Shown piece after piece: positions 1 to 11,500 of a DNA stretch of 64,000 bases (the stretch's first letter is position 1; every line of letters begins with the position of its first letter). The position numbers and the translations under genes were made by a program. Under the pieces are notes generated by a model. That model saw nothing but the letters and a program-made list of their open reading frames with translations. It was not told where the DNA came from and made no database searches. Source of the stretch: Hydnum rufescens UP504. Its lineage: Eukaryota; Basidiomycota; Agaricomycetes; Cantharellales; Hydnaceae. The stretch spans positions 218,132 to 282,131 of the forward strand of contig MU128964.1 in NCBI GenBank assembly GCA_014904985.1, written 5' to 3'.

Positions 1-689
1 CAAAGGAGGGAGGAGTGGCAATGGAAAGAAACAAGAACACATTCGGACCAAAGAGAATATAGGGCTTCAGACACAAAGGGGAAGCATGGTCCTCTCATAA
101 ATTTTCTTATGGGGCATCAAAATTCCACTCCAGGAGAAGGTATGTTAGAGAATATGTCAGATAAATGGTCATAGAAATTTTGAATTGAATGTACCCTGAA
201 CTTCCCAGCCGATGATGCCATTGGTGAGCTTTCAGGAAACAGTTCAGATGACCCAACCTGGGAGTCTCCTTCCAATTCTAAACTGGAAACACAGCTCAGA
301 TGAATCCAAGGTGCCAGATATTGTACATGGTAGTGATGGCCAAGAGATCGTTGAGTTGGATGACTCTTCAAATTTAGCAGGTATGTGCACAAGTGCCTCC
401 CTCAGGAATTCAACACTGTTGAAGTGAATGGCTGTATCAGTATCATGCTCGCAAGAAATCAAGGGGTACAGACCAGAAAAAATGGAAAGCGAAGGAACTG
501 GTCTAAAGAAAAGCACATGGCAAAACAAATTTCCATGAAAGTTGCTGCAGGGAAGGTGTGCTTTCCGGACCCACAATTTAAATATTCATTATAATGATAT
601 ACATTTCCAGTCGCCTGATGACCCTATTGAATTCTCAGAATCTGATGGAGAGACTGCAATCTAGGAGGTTGAAGCATCCATTGCCCCTC
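1..689. other. Left edge, probable hAT 5' region, no intact gene
   Basis: No intact gene is visible. Short open stretches on the plus strand, with Ser/Asp-rich and basic patches around 250-600, lead into the BED-finger-like segment of the hAT transposase relic that follows. They could be its decayed N-terminal region or its 5' flank. I did not find a terminal inverted repeat or an 8-bp target duplication, so the left end of the element is undefined and may lie outside the window. Confidence 0.3.
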
Positions 690-2120
690 AGGGGCCCAGG
701 TCCGGTACACAAGAGAAGCATTGGCACCCACCAATCAAAGCAAAAGATGTAAAAAGGGGTCTGCTATGGACCTTCAAGTGCAAATATTGCCCAACGTGAG
801 TTTTGTTTTTTGCTGGGGGGAAGAGAACTTTTATTTTACCGCTTTTCTTGGATTAATATTCTGCAGTGTCCGAACGTATCCTCAGTCTCCTGGGGCAGCA
901 TATTTAATGAGGAACACCTAAACCCAATATATCCAATATTCTGTCACATACATGAGAAAAGCATGGCCATGAACTCAAGTCTGGTGATGGCTCTGCTACT
1001 TCAGTCCCCCCAACTGCTGCTATTACTTCAGCAAGTCAAAATGTTCTTGCCCAATTCCTGGAAAATGGCGCGCGCAATCCTGGGATCATTCCCACCCAGG
1101 AAGGATTTGTCAACCACATCTGCTGTTGGATCATTACTGAAGACCTCCCTTTCACAGTAGCACAATCACCAACATTCCAGGCCATCTTTGACTATTTGAA
1201 AGTGTCTTTCAAACTTCCTTCTGATACTACATGTGCACAATAAACTTAAAAAATTCCATAATGAAATGCACAAGGAGGCAGTTCATGAACTTTCGGTATA
1301 TTGTATTCAACCTAGCTTGGCGGACCATGCTAAATTGTGTACCTGATAGGCTGTCAAATCTTGTATTTCATTTTCAACAGACTCGTGGACCACAAAACAA
1401 ATGGTGTTTTCATTTCGCTGGGGATATGGCCTCATACATAAGCAATGATTGGAAGCTTGTTCAGCGGCTGGTTGATTTCAGGCATCTTAATCTCTGGTGA
1501 CCATAAGGGTGTAAATGCAGTGACACGGTTTGCGGAAGCAATGTCAAAGCGTGGTGCCCTCAGCAAGATATGTCACCCCTCTATCCCTATTCCCCAACTG
1601 ATTTTGACAGTAGTGTCACTTTCCCCACATTCTAGCAATCACAATGGATAATGCAGGGTCAAATGGTACTATGGCGAGAGCCCTCACACCAATTATTGAA
1701 CAAAAATATTCCATTTGCTTCGATCCAGTAAACAGCCAAATATGCTGTTTAGCACATGCTGTCAATTGAGTCGCCCAGAAGATCCTGTCTCTTGTCCATG
1801 AGAGCGAAGATCCAGACATTGTGGATTACTTGCTCCAGAATTCTCATCTCCCCATTCATTATTCTGCTGAAACTGATCCTGTTCTTCTTGAATATGAGGC
1901 AGAGATTCTCTGGATCGATCCAGATATGTATCTGGATGATGAATTAAAGTCCCTTGTGGGCAATCTGGAGGACATTGCATCTCCTGTCAAAAAGGCTTGC
2001 CTCAGCCTAAGTCAACCTGTAAATTTCAACTGACCTGGATGCAATCCTTGTAGCTTCGAGTCATTGCAACCAAGATCTGTGCTTCCCCAGAGCACCATAC
2101 TGTCTTCAGAGGGATGGCAG

Positions 2121-2357
2121 TAATGGGGCAAGAACCCAGCATCAGTCCTGGATTAGGGAGGACAACTGTGTAATGTGTATCTACCTAATGGGGTGAGAAC
2201 TTTACATGATGGATACATGAGTAATCTGTCTATATAGGGTTATTGATGGGACTTTACCTCAGCATCAGTCCTGGATTAGGGAGGACAACTGAGGGAAGTC
2301 CCGTGGACTCGATCTGGCATGTACCAGATTGGAACGTGGCAGTGTCACGTCTCAACA
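2121..2357 (-). repeat. 3' LTR of the Copia element
   Basis: A 237-bp LTR matching 6648-6884. Its inner edge at 2357 is followed by a C6 run, which is the polypurine tract on the element strand. Its outer edge at 2121 abuts the GGCAG target duplication. Confidence 0.93.
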
Positions 2358-2368
2358 CCCCCCTGCAA
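2358..2368 (-). promoter_or_regulatory. Polypurine tract
   Basis: On the element strand TTGCAGGGGGG directly precedes the 3' LTR, the expected position for plus-strand priming in reverse transcription. Confidence 0.75.
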
Positions 2369-2369
2369 T

Positions 2370-5300
2370 CTAGGTACCATGCCTAGGAGCTGTACAAAGT
2401 GCTCATGTTTTACATGGGGCAATGCTTTGGTGAGTATATCTGTGGCCTGATCTTCAGTGGGGCACCACTGTATCTGGATGTGTTTTTCGGCGACAGCATT
2501 GCGGATGAAGTGGTGTCATATGTCTATGTGCTTCATGCGTGTGCTGATATCGGTTGTGTTTGTGGCCAGTGCTATGGCACTCTGGTTGTCACACCAGACC
2601 ATTGTAGGCTGGGTTGGCATGGAGCCCAAGTCCGTGAGTATGTTTCTTAGCCAAATTGCTTCCTGTGCAGCACGTGTTGAACTGACATATTCAGCTTCTG
2701 TTGAGGATAGTGCGGGGGTCACTTGGGCCTTGCTGCTCCATGTGACTGCAGCCCCAGCAATCATGAACATGTATCCACTTGTGGATTTACATGTGTCAAT
2801 GTCGCCTGCCCAATCGGCATCGCTATAGCCATGGACAATTGCTGATAGTGAGTGGTTGGGTTTACTGTCATAGACTATTGAGAGGTCCTGTGTGCCTTTC
2901 AGGTACTGGATGACACATTTGGCAGCAAACCAGTGCTCATAGCCGTAATTTGAGTTGAAGTGGCAGAGTGTACCAACAGCGAATGCGACGTCTGGTTGGG
3001 TTGCCATGGCTGTATAGAGGAGGGCCCTGGTAAGGTTTTGGTAAGGGGTAGATTTCATTTCTGCATGTTTGGTGTTGTTTTGTGGGGATTGGGAAATGGA
3101 CAGGGGGGCATTTGGATCCAACAGGGTATGTATGGGGTTTGCATCGGCCATGCCATATTGTTCACAGATGTCTTGGATGTAGCAGCATTGGGATAGGGTG
3201 ATTGTCCTGTTGGGGCGGTTGCGTATGATTCTATGCCAATGATAAGGTGTGCTGGTCCAAGTTCTGTGATGTTAAATCTTTTCCTGAGTTTATCCTTGAT
3301 GTTGGTTAGGAAAGCCTTTGAGTTGGAGGCCAGGAGGAGGTCATCTACATATAGGGCAATAATCATGAGGGTGTCTCCACAGTGGTACACATATAGGCAT
3401 TTGTCACCAGAACAGCAGGTAAATCCGAGCTCTATGAGTACACTGTGGATGAGGTCATTCCAGACCTTCCTGGATTGCTTCAGCCCGTAGGTGGTGCGTA
3501 GGAGCAGCCAGACTTCATTGGGTTTGGTGTCGACACCATCTGGTGGTTTCATGTAGATTTCTTCTTCTAGGTGACCATTCAGGTAGGCAGTTTTAATGTC
3601 TAGTTGTTCAAGTTCCAGGTCAAGTATTGCGGCAATTGTGCAGACAACTCTGATGGATGCAATTTTTGTGATGGGTGCATATGTCTCGAAGTAGTCGATT
3701 CCTGGTATTTGGCTGAAACCCTGTGCAACCAGTCTGGCTTTGTAGCATACAATGTTGCCTTCTGCGTCTTGTTTCAATTTGAAGACGAGTTTGCTCCCAA
3801 CGAGTTTACAGTTTGGGGTACATCTTCAAGTTTGAGGGTTTTGAATGTATTGTTTTCAATTATAGATTGCATTTCCTCATCGATGCCCCTTCTCCATTTG
3901 TCAGCATTGTGACTTCGCATGGCCTCCTTGTAGCTACGCAGTTCCTCAGAGTTTTGTGGCAGTGTTACAGCTCGTAATGCAAATATGTTGTGTTCCTGTG
4001 AGGTGATTGTGGCTGCTGTGGCCATGGTTGGGTTTTCGTCTGGGTAGCCAGCTGCATTGCGAAAATCTCTCTCACTGGATGCATTTTCTAGGTCATTTCT
4101 GCGCCATGCAGGGGGTTGGTGCTCTTGTTGGGGCCGTTGTGCTGGTGCAACAAGGGGGGGGGGTATTGGGATGTGGGGGATGGGTATCAGTGCAGGTACA
4201 TTTGGTTCTAGGGGGGGATCCTCTAGGGTATGGTCCTCCTGGTTTAGTGTGTTTTCTGACCCATTTTCATCTTGTACCTCAACTGGCCAAATGTCCTGAG
4301 AGATTGATGGCTCTTGTGGGGTGTCTCTGAGGTATACACCATCATTGAATGAGACATCACAGGATGTGATGATTCGGTGGTCTCTGATGTGCCATAAATG
4401 GTATGCCTTGGTTCCAGTGGTGTATCCCAGTAGGACGCACTTGTCACTTTTGTTGTCTAATTTCTTCTGCAGTCCTTTTGGGATGAGTGCATAGGCAATT
4501 GTTCCAAATTCATGTATGCCACGAATATAGGGCCGTTTTTTTGACCAGACTTCCATTGGAGTCTTGTTTTCTAATGCACTATGGGGCGAGACATTTGCAA
4601 GGTAGGTAGCAGTGAGGGCAGCTTCTGCCCAGAACCCATTTGACATCCCTGCCGCCTTCAGCATCGGCCTGACCTTTTCAACAATTGTCCAGTTACCCCG
4701 CTCTGACAGTCCATTCTGTTCCGGTGTGTATGGGGCAGATGTCTGGGGTTTTATCCCTTCAGTTGTAAGATATTGTTGGAAGTCTATGGATGTATATTCA
4801 CCTCCATTGTCGCTCTGGATGGTTTTAATATGACATCCAGTCTCCTTCTCCACCACTGTCTTGAACTCAATGAACTTTGATAAGGTTTCATCTTTGGTGG
4901 ACATGAGGTATAGGAATTTGTGTCAGCTGTGGTCATCGGTGAAGGTGACAAAGTAGCGTTTGTTGCTGATTGATGGTGGGAGGGTGCCACAGACATCGGA
5001 ATGGATGAGGTTGAGGAGGCCAGGTGCGGTGGTTTTGTTGTTTGGGAATGGGAGTCGGTGCACCTTGCCGAAGGCACATGCTTCGCAGAATTCCTGTGTC
5101 CCAGAGAGTTTGTTCGTATCCTCCACCATTCCCTGGTTGACTAGTTGTTGCACATTGTCATATCCCAGGTGGCCAAGTTGTCTGTGGAGTACATTTATGT
5201 CAATCGAGCATGCCGTGGCAGTGTTGACTGATATGGGGTTATTGATGACTCGGGCCATTAGACAGTAGAGGTCGCTCGGACCATGTTGGGTGGCTACTCC

Positions 5301-6488
5301 AACAAGGGTGCCAGATATGTTTGACTTTATTTCACATCGGTCGTTATTGAATATGAGTGTATGCTTGCATTTGGTGAGGTCGGCCACTGACAGTAAGGTG
5401 GTGGCCATGCGCTCTGCATATAGGACGTTTGCGATGTAGCCACGGGTAGGACTCCCATTTATATTTAGCTCTAGGTGGATTGTGCCAATACCTGTGGCCA
5501 AGATGGATGAGGCATCACCTAGGTCAATGTTGATAGGTTTGTCCAGTTGCTGAAAGGTTGGGTCATCAAACCAGTCACAGCAAGGCGAAATATGGCATGA
5601 GCATCCGGAATCAATGAGGATATCGTCTAGGGTCTGGGAAGTTACTAGGTTCGCCCTTGCCCAGGAGTCCCTGTTGCATATGGAGGCAGTAAATGCATGC
5701 AGGGAGCCATGGTAGATGTTTAATCGAGCGAATGCAGCCACTGGTGTCAGCATTGTGGCTGTGCCCTTGATGTGGGTGTCGAATGGGATGCCGAATTTCC
5801 CACCCCCCTCCCCACAACAGTCCTCTGCCTTGTGCGGGCCCTTCCTACAGTTGGTGCATAGTGGGCCACATGTTGGCTTCGCTTTCGCTGGGACTAGGGT
5901 GGCCGCAGTAAGGGCAGATTGTGCATTGCTGGTGTCATCTTGTGTCAATGACTCTGCCCGGAGCAGCTGGGACTCGACGTGAGCAACAGTGAGTGGAGAT
6001 TTGTCAGATGTAGCTTCGACAGTATTCGATATGAATTGAGCCCAGACCTCAGTCTTGGGGAGGGAGTGTAGGAGTAGGAGTGCTAGGAATTTGTCATCAA
6101 GGCTCTTTTTCATTCCGTGAAGTCATTGGTTCTCTGTGTGTATCCAGCCAATGTGGTTCGCTATCAGTGTACCATCAATGTACTTGTGTTCAATAATTCC
6201 GATCTTGATGTAGAATGCCATAACTCCGGAGTGTGTGTCTTGGTTGACCATCAGGACAACTTTCCAGATTTCGGCTGATGTATTTTTATTGCCAAATTGT
6301 GTGATCATGTTGTCATCTACATGTTCGACGATGAGGTTGTACGCATCTGCATCTTGTTTTGTCCATAATGCAATTTCAGTGGCCCACTTAGTGGCTGCCC
6401 AGTCATGTGCATCCTCGGAGATGAGTGAGTTGGGAACATATGCATCTGAGGGGGAGGGACAGCTTTCGGTGCCAGTGAGGATCTGCAT
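2370..6488 (-). pseudogene. Copia gag-pol polyprotein, interrupted
   Basis: Read from 6488 downwards: Gag region to about 5870; CCHC knuckle CTNCRKGPHKAEDC; aspartic protease ILIDSGCSCHIS near 5610; GAG-pre-integrase and integrase (HLGYDN, later IQSDNGGEYTS near 4810); reverse transcriptase with YVDDLLL near 3330; RNase H with TEAEY near 2690. Three in-frame TGA codons interrupt one otherwise continuous frame at 6123-6125, 4923-4925 and 2516-2518. Two frame changes occur, near 3780-3800 and near 3200-3230. The context around two of the TGA codons suggests an ancestral CGA arginine. Expected product: a polyprotein of roughly 1350 residues in Ty1/copia style. Confidence 0.9.
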
Positions 6489-6635
6489 TGCGCCAAGTGT
6501 TCATACTTTTGCGGCAATTTGTACTTTCCATATTGGGAAATTCGTACTTGTGAGCCGCAGGATACGTGATTTGGAATCACCAGATTCCGGAGTTGTCATA
6601 GTGTTGCATGAGAGTTGAGTTTATGCCACTTTCAT

Positions 6636-6647
6636 GGGCCCATAACC
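6636..6647 (-). promoter_or_regulatory. Primer-binding site, half-tRNA (initiator Met) type
   Basis: Directly downstream of the 5' LTR the element strand reads GGTTATGGGCCC. This is complementary to GGGCCCAUAACC, the anticodon stem-loop of eukaryotic initiator tRNA-Met, not to a tRNA 3' end. Drosophila copia and yeast Ty5 are known to prime this way with a cleaved tRNA half. The match is seen in sequence; the mechanism is inferred. Confidence 0.8.
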
Positions 6648-6884
6648 TAATGGGGCGAGAACTCAGTGTCAGTCCCGGATTAGGGAGGACAACTGTGTAA
6701 TGTGTATCTACCTAATGGGGTGAGAACTTTACATGATGGATATGTGAGTAATCTGTCTATATAGGGTTATTGATGGGACTTTACCTCAGCATCAGTCCTG
6801 GATTAGGGAGGACAACTTAGGGAAGTCCCGTGGACTCGATCTGGCATGTACCGGATTGGAACGTGGCAGTGTCATGTCTCAACA
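6648..6884 (-). repeat. 5' LTR of the Copia element
   Basis: A 237-bp LTR, read on the minus strand from TGTTGAGACATG to CCCCATTA. It is the same length as the 2121-2357 copy and differs at about 10 positions. It contains an internal direct repeat of about 25 bp beginning TCAGTCC (plus strand). Confidence 0.93.
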
Positions 6885-8128
6885 GGCAGTAGCAGCATGT
6901 CAGGATGATGGCCATCTAATGATTATCCAGGACCTTGTTACAAGGTGGAATGCCACCCATTCAATGATCAAGTGAGGATGAATTCTCCGCAAGGTGTGCA
7001 CTTTTAAGTTGAACAGTAAAGCTATGTCTTCACTAATTCTTCTCTCCAAGGCCATTAATCACTGGGTCTTGCACTATGACTTGACAGATCTCAAGATTTC
7101 AGCACCTGAGTGGGCACTATTGGAGAAATGGAAAAGATATTGGAAGTGCGTAATGTGTCAGTCCAACTGAGTAGTATTGAGCTAATGGGAAGAAATGCTG
7201 CTCATGGTAGCCTGATTTGCCTTCATCACATTAGAAGTGTCTAAGACCGATATACCGACACTCCCGCTTGTTCTACCATTCTTCTCCCACATGGAGAAAG
7301 CCCTCAAACAAATTATTGTAACAAAACAGGCAAAATGTCCGCAGATCGCGAATGCCGCAGCCGGAGGCCTCAAAGTACTTGAGAAGTATTATTCTCTTGC
7401 GAAGGACAGCCATTCATACACAATTGCTAATAGTGAGTCACTACATCACAACTATTTCCTCACTGATGTGATTAAATTAGTGTGCCACCCCGGAGTGCGA
7501 GGGCAATTTTTTGGAAACCTCGCCGATGCCAATGCTGAATTCAGGGCACGCACTCTATTTGAGCATGTGTATGAAGAGTATCAAGCCAAGCTCCCAGCCG
7601 CATCAACGATGACTCCCACTGCCGCCACTTCCCCAATCTCAATTCAAAAGGCCCCTAGTTTAATGGACACCCTTTCGACAACATTTTCTGTGCAGGCCCC
7701 TACTGTCCCTGAAGAAACAATGAGCGAGATTGAACGTTATTTTTCAGGGGCATATCCCCTCACATTACAAGACAATCCTCTAGATTGGTACAAGGTGTGT
7801 CATTCTTGATTCAAAATGAAATGATGCCCATCTTGAACTTCTCATTACCTATCCAGGAACATCATACTGAATTCCCTGTGATATCCTCGATGGCACGGGA
7901 TTTCTTGGCCATCCCGGCGACCAGTGTTTCGGTTGAGCGCTTGTTTTCATCGTCGCGACATCTGTGTGCGGATACCCGATCATCATTCAAGGCAGAAACA
8001 ATTTCCGAAGCAATGTTGACCAAGCAATGGCTCAAGGAAGGGTTATATAAGAATTTCGATGCGCAGCCGCTCCGTCTGCAAAGATCTCAAGCCTAGTGTA
8101 CATATATTGGATTTCATTATATATTCAG

Positions 8129-8144
8129 TCCGGCATATGCCGGA
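8129..8144. repeat. 16-bp perfect palindrome
   Basis: TCCGGCATATGCCGGA is self-complementary over its full length. It lies 33 bp past the hAT coding end and could be part of the hAT terminal region or a regulator site. Confidence 0.6.
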
Positions 8145-8418
8145 AGCTCACATGGCGACAAAATCAAACTGGAACCATCAGCTGTACAGTGTTTAGGAGC
8201 CCCCCAACAGCTCCTGTACTCTCTTCAGCCCTTTCTCTACATCGGTGAGTTCCGGGGCATTATAACATGTTATAATATGTTACAACCTATTATATTGTCG
8301 AAAAAACTGGTCGGCAAGAGCCGAATACGTTACATAATACGTATATACACGACGGGGCCACTTATCTAAATACGGACAGGATACGATCGGGATCGTCTGC
8401 GGACCCAATCCGCTGACA

Positions 8419-8467
8419 TATATTACCTATTAGTATTAAATAATCCGTTGTCGTAATAGGTAATATA
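8419..8467. repeat. Inverted repeat, 14-bp arms, 21-nt loop
   Basis: The left arm TATATTACCTATTA (8419-8432) is the exact reverse complement of the right arm TAATAGGTAATATA (8454-8467). It lies about 120 bp upstream of the first NACHT-WD40 start codon. It could be a MITE remnant, a cruciform-forming site or a dyad regulator site. Confidence 0.65.
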
Positions 8468-8586
8468 ATACATTGGAGCCCTAAATCTTCCAATCCACTC
8501 ATCCTCACGGACAACCATAGTCCCTCATTGCATTGTTTCCTCCTCAAGAATCCACGTCCACCTGCGCACACATCCCCATTGTCTAG

Positions 8587-11500
8587 ATGAAGCGCTCGCT
8601 CAAGTCCGGGAAGACTGCGAAAGGTGTCTCGTTAGCGATCCTCCAGCCTCTTCGCCACCTCCTCGGTGCAATCCCTGTCCCGGGTGCTGAGGCCGTAATT
8701 AGAATTCTCCTCGATGTCGTTGAAGGATTCGACGTCAGTACCAAAGTCCCCTCTTTGGAGCCGTACATCCTTAACATTCACTGTCCTTTTCCAGAAAACT
8801 TCCCGGAACAGCTCCACGCTGTTGGAGCTGGAAAATCATATGAAATTCCTCACTCATCTTGTGGAGCCCCTGATGAAAATGGACAAGCACAATATCTCGT
8901 CTGGCCTTAAGGATGAGCTGGAGACTTTGAGGAAGTGAGTACCGAATCTATGATTCATAATATGGTTGTGCCGCTGACGCAGGCGGCCACAAAATTAGAG
9001 ATGTAGAGAGCATTTCATCGAATGTGAAGGCAAAATCTTCCGCTGGTGGTATACGTCGCTTCTTCGAACGGGAAAATGATGAGCACGATCTGCGTTCTTT
9101 TACCCAAAACCTCAAGGCGGCCCTTGATCGTTTTCAGGTGTGTTTATCCATAATATCTACATTGTTCCATTTTTCTGACCAGCGTAAACGATCCAGCTTA
9201 GTCAAACGCTTCGTCAGGACCAGGAATCGCATCTCCGAGGTAAGAATCTCTCGACTTTCGCCCCTTCATTTGTTGACATAACGTTTCACAGAACGATCCG
9301 CGGCCGTCATGTCTCTTCCTCGTGCCAATTCTGCGGCCTACAATTCTGGGCGCGAAAACGGCCCGTCGTCATGCCTCGAAGGCACTCGTGATTCAATATT
9401 AATCGAGATCATGTCATGGTTGAAGAGCACGGAAAGCGGAACCCCCCCTGTATACTGGCTCATGGGCCTGGCCGGAATCGGCAAATCGACGATTGCGAAA
9501 ACAGTGGCCGAGCGAGCGGACAAGAATGGCGTGCTAAGCGGGAGCTTCTTCTTTTCCCGGAGCGACGCACCTTTGCGCGACCCGTTGCTGGTCTTCCCGA
9601 CGCTTGCATTCCAACTCGCACAATCGGATCACGAGTTCAAAAATATCATCGGGGAGGCCATACAACAAGATGCGATGTTGGGCCACAAGAACCCATTAGC
9701 CCAATTCGAGGGATTGATCTTGAAGCCCCTTGGCAAACTCAACTTACACCGGCGGACCACACTAGTCATCCTGGATGCACTCGATGAATGTGAAGAACAG
9801 GGTGCTGCGACAATTTTACAACTACTGCTGTCTCACATCACACGACTCCCTTTCCTTCGCTTTTTGATTACCAGTCGTCCGGAGCCCCATATCTCCTCGG
9901 TGTTCAGTGAGGCCAGGAGTCTGGCAAAGAGAATCCTTCACGATATTGAAGCCTCCGTGATTGAGGAAGACCTCCGCCTTTACATTCGGTCCGAATTGAG
10001 GAAGATTGTGAAGAAACTCGAGCTTGCAAATGCTCCAGATTGGACAGAGGAAGAAATCAATGCCCTGGTTGAAAAATCCGGGAAACTCTTTATTTATGCG
10101 GCCACATCGATCCGATTCATTGGCGACACTCGCGTTCGAGATCCTCGTAGGCATCTAAGCCTTATCCTGAATACCCAAGACAGAAAGGGATTGAAAGCTA
10201 TGCCATACACACAGCTGGACAACCTATACATGGGAGTCCTTCGGAACTCGCTCTCCGATGCCAATAGTGAAGCAATCATAGAACGCTTTCAAATGGTTGT
10301 GGGCAGCATCGTGTTTCTACGCGAACCTCTCCCACTCCGTTCGTTCGCACAGTTTATCCAGTATGAACAGGATGGTGTTGACACCGCTCTTCGTCACCTT
10401 CGTTCTGTCATCATCCCTCCTTCCACTGCAGACGAGGCCCCTCGTATTTATCATCCTTCATTTCGTGACTTCATTACCGATCCTTCACGATGCTCCATCT
10501 CCGAGTTCGTGATTGTTGCTGTACCAGATCAGGAGCTACGACATGCGTTGCGATGCTTCGAGCTGATGGAAACATTCCTGAAGCAGGACATCGCGGGGAT
10601 CTCGGATCTGTCGCTTTTGAACAGTGAGGTGGAGGGATTAGACGAGAAAGTGAGAGATGGACTATCGGCGGAGCTGCAATATGCATGCAGGTATTGGGCG
10701 TCGCATCTTTCGCATGTGGTGTTGGGGGAGAAGCGAATGATGGAAGTGCTGGAAGGATTTTCGATGCGGTTGGTTTTGATGTGGTTGGAAGCAATGAGCC
10801 TGATTGAGAGTCTCTCTGGAGCTGTAAATGTGATTGAAGTGGCGCGCCAATGGGCGGTAAGTCCATTCACTATTGGACATTGATCAGCAATTGATTGGAG
10901 AGTGATTCTGGTGCCAGATCAGTTCGAAGTGCGAGGGAACTGTGATTACTATGTTGGCTGACGCACGACGGTTCATTCTTGCTCACGGCGAGCTGATACG
11001 GGGGAGTGCGCTGCAAGTGTATCATTCGGCCTTGGCATTCACACCATATGACACTGAGCTGTACAAGACCTATTCAAAAGATGTAAAGAGTTGTATCAGG
11101 GTGCTGCAAGGTGCAGAGGCCCAATGGCCACAGGCCTTGAGCACCTTGATTGGCCATTCTGGTGCAGTTCGCTCAGTTGCATTTTCTCCTGATGGTCTAT
11201 GGCTTGTATCTGGCTCAGATGATTGTACCCTATGCTTGTGGGATGCTGTGGCAGGTATGCACATTGCAACTCTCAAAGGCCATTCTAAACAGGTTCTCTC
11301 AGTTGCATTTTCACCTGATGGTTTATGGCTTGCATCAGGGTCTGGTGATTGCACCATATGCTTGTGGGATGCTGTGCTGGGCACACACATGGCAACTCTT
11401 CAAAGCCATGCTCACCAGGTTTCCTCAGTTGTATTTTCACCTGATGGATTATGGCTTGCATCAGGCTCATATGATCACACCCTATGCTTGTGGGATGCCA

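Larger units (their letters stand above)
2121..6884 (-). mobile_element. Copia (Ty1/copia) LTR retrotransposon, 4764 bp
   Basis: Two 237-bp LTRs bound the element. It is flanked by the direct 5-bp target duplication GGCAG at 2116-2120 and 6885-6889. The internal coding order read on the minus strand is gag, CCHC knuckle, protease, integrase, reverse transcriptase, RNase H. Integrase before RT is diagnostic for Copia rather than Gypsy. The primer-binding site (6636-6647) abuts the 5' LTR and the polypurine tract (2358-2368) abuts the 3' LTR. By eye the LTRs differ at 10 of 237 positions, nine of them transitions, so the insertion is not recent. The coding region is broken (see the gag-pol entry), so the element is non-autonomous now. 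Confidence 0.95.
690..8096 (+). pseudogene. hAT-family transposase relic, split by a Copia insertion
   Basis: This is a decayed hAT (Ac-like) DNA transposase gene in two parts, about 690-2120 and 6890-8096. The left part has a BED-zinc-finger-like stretch (KCKYCP near 780) interrupted by an intron-like 798-866. It continues with RNase-H-fold remnants such as TMDNAGSNGTM near 1640 and CLAHAVN near 1750. The right part has VTRWNATHSM near 6940 and a C-terminal dimerisation region (SVSVERLFSSSRHLC near 7930), the hAT hallmark. Several stops and frame changes occur in both parts, so it cannot encode an active transposase. Joining the flanks across the Copia element, with one copy of GGCAG removed, restores sequence continuity, so the Copia element landed in an existing hAT copy. 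Confidence 0.8.
8097..8586. other. Intergenic, AT-rich, with palindromes
   Basis: No gene. It holds a perfect 16-bp palindrome (8129-8144) and a 14-bp perfect inverted repeat (8419-8432 with 8454-8467). It is the 5' flank of the NACHT-WD40 gene. Confidence 0.6.
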
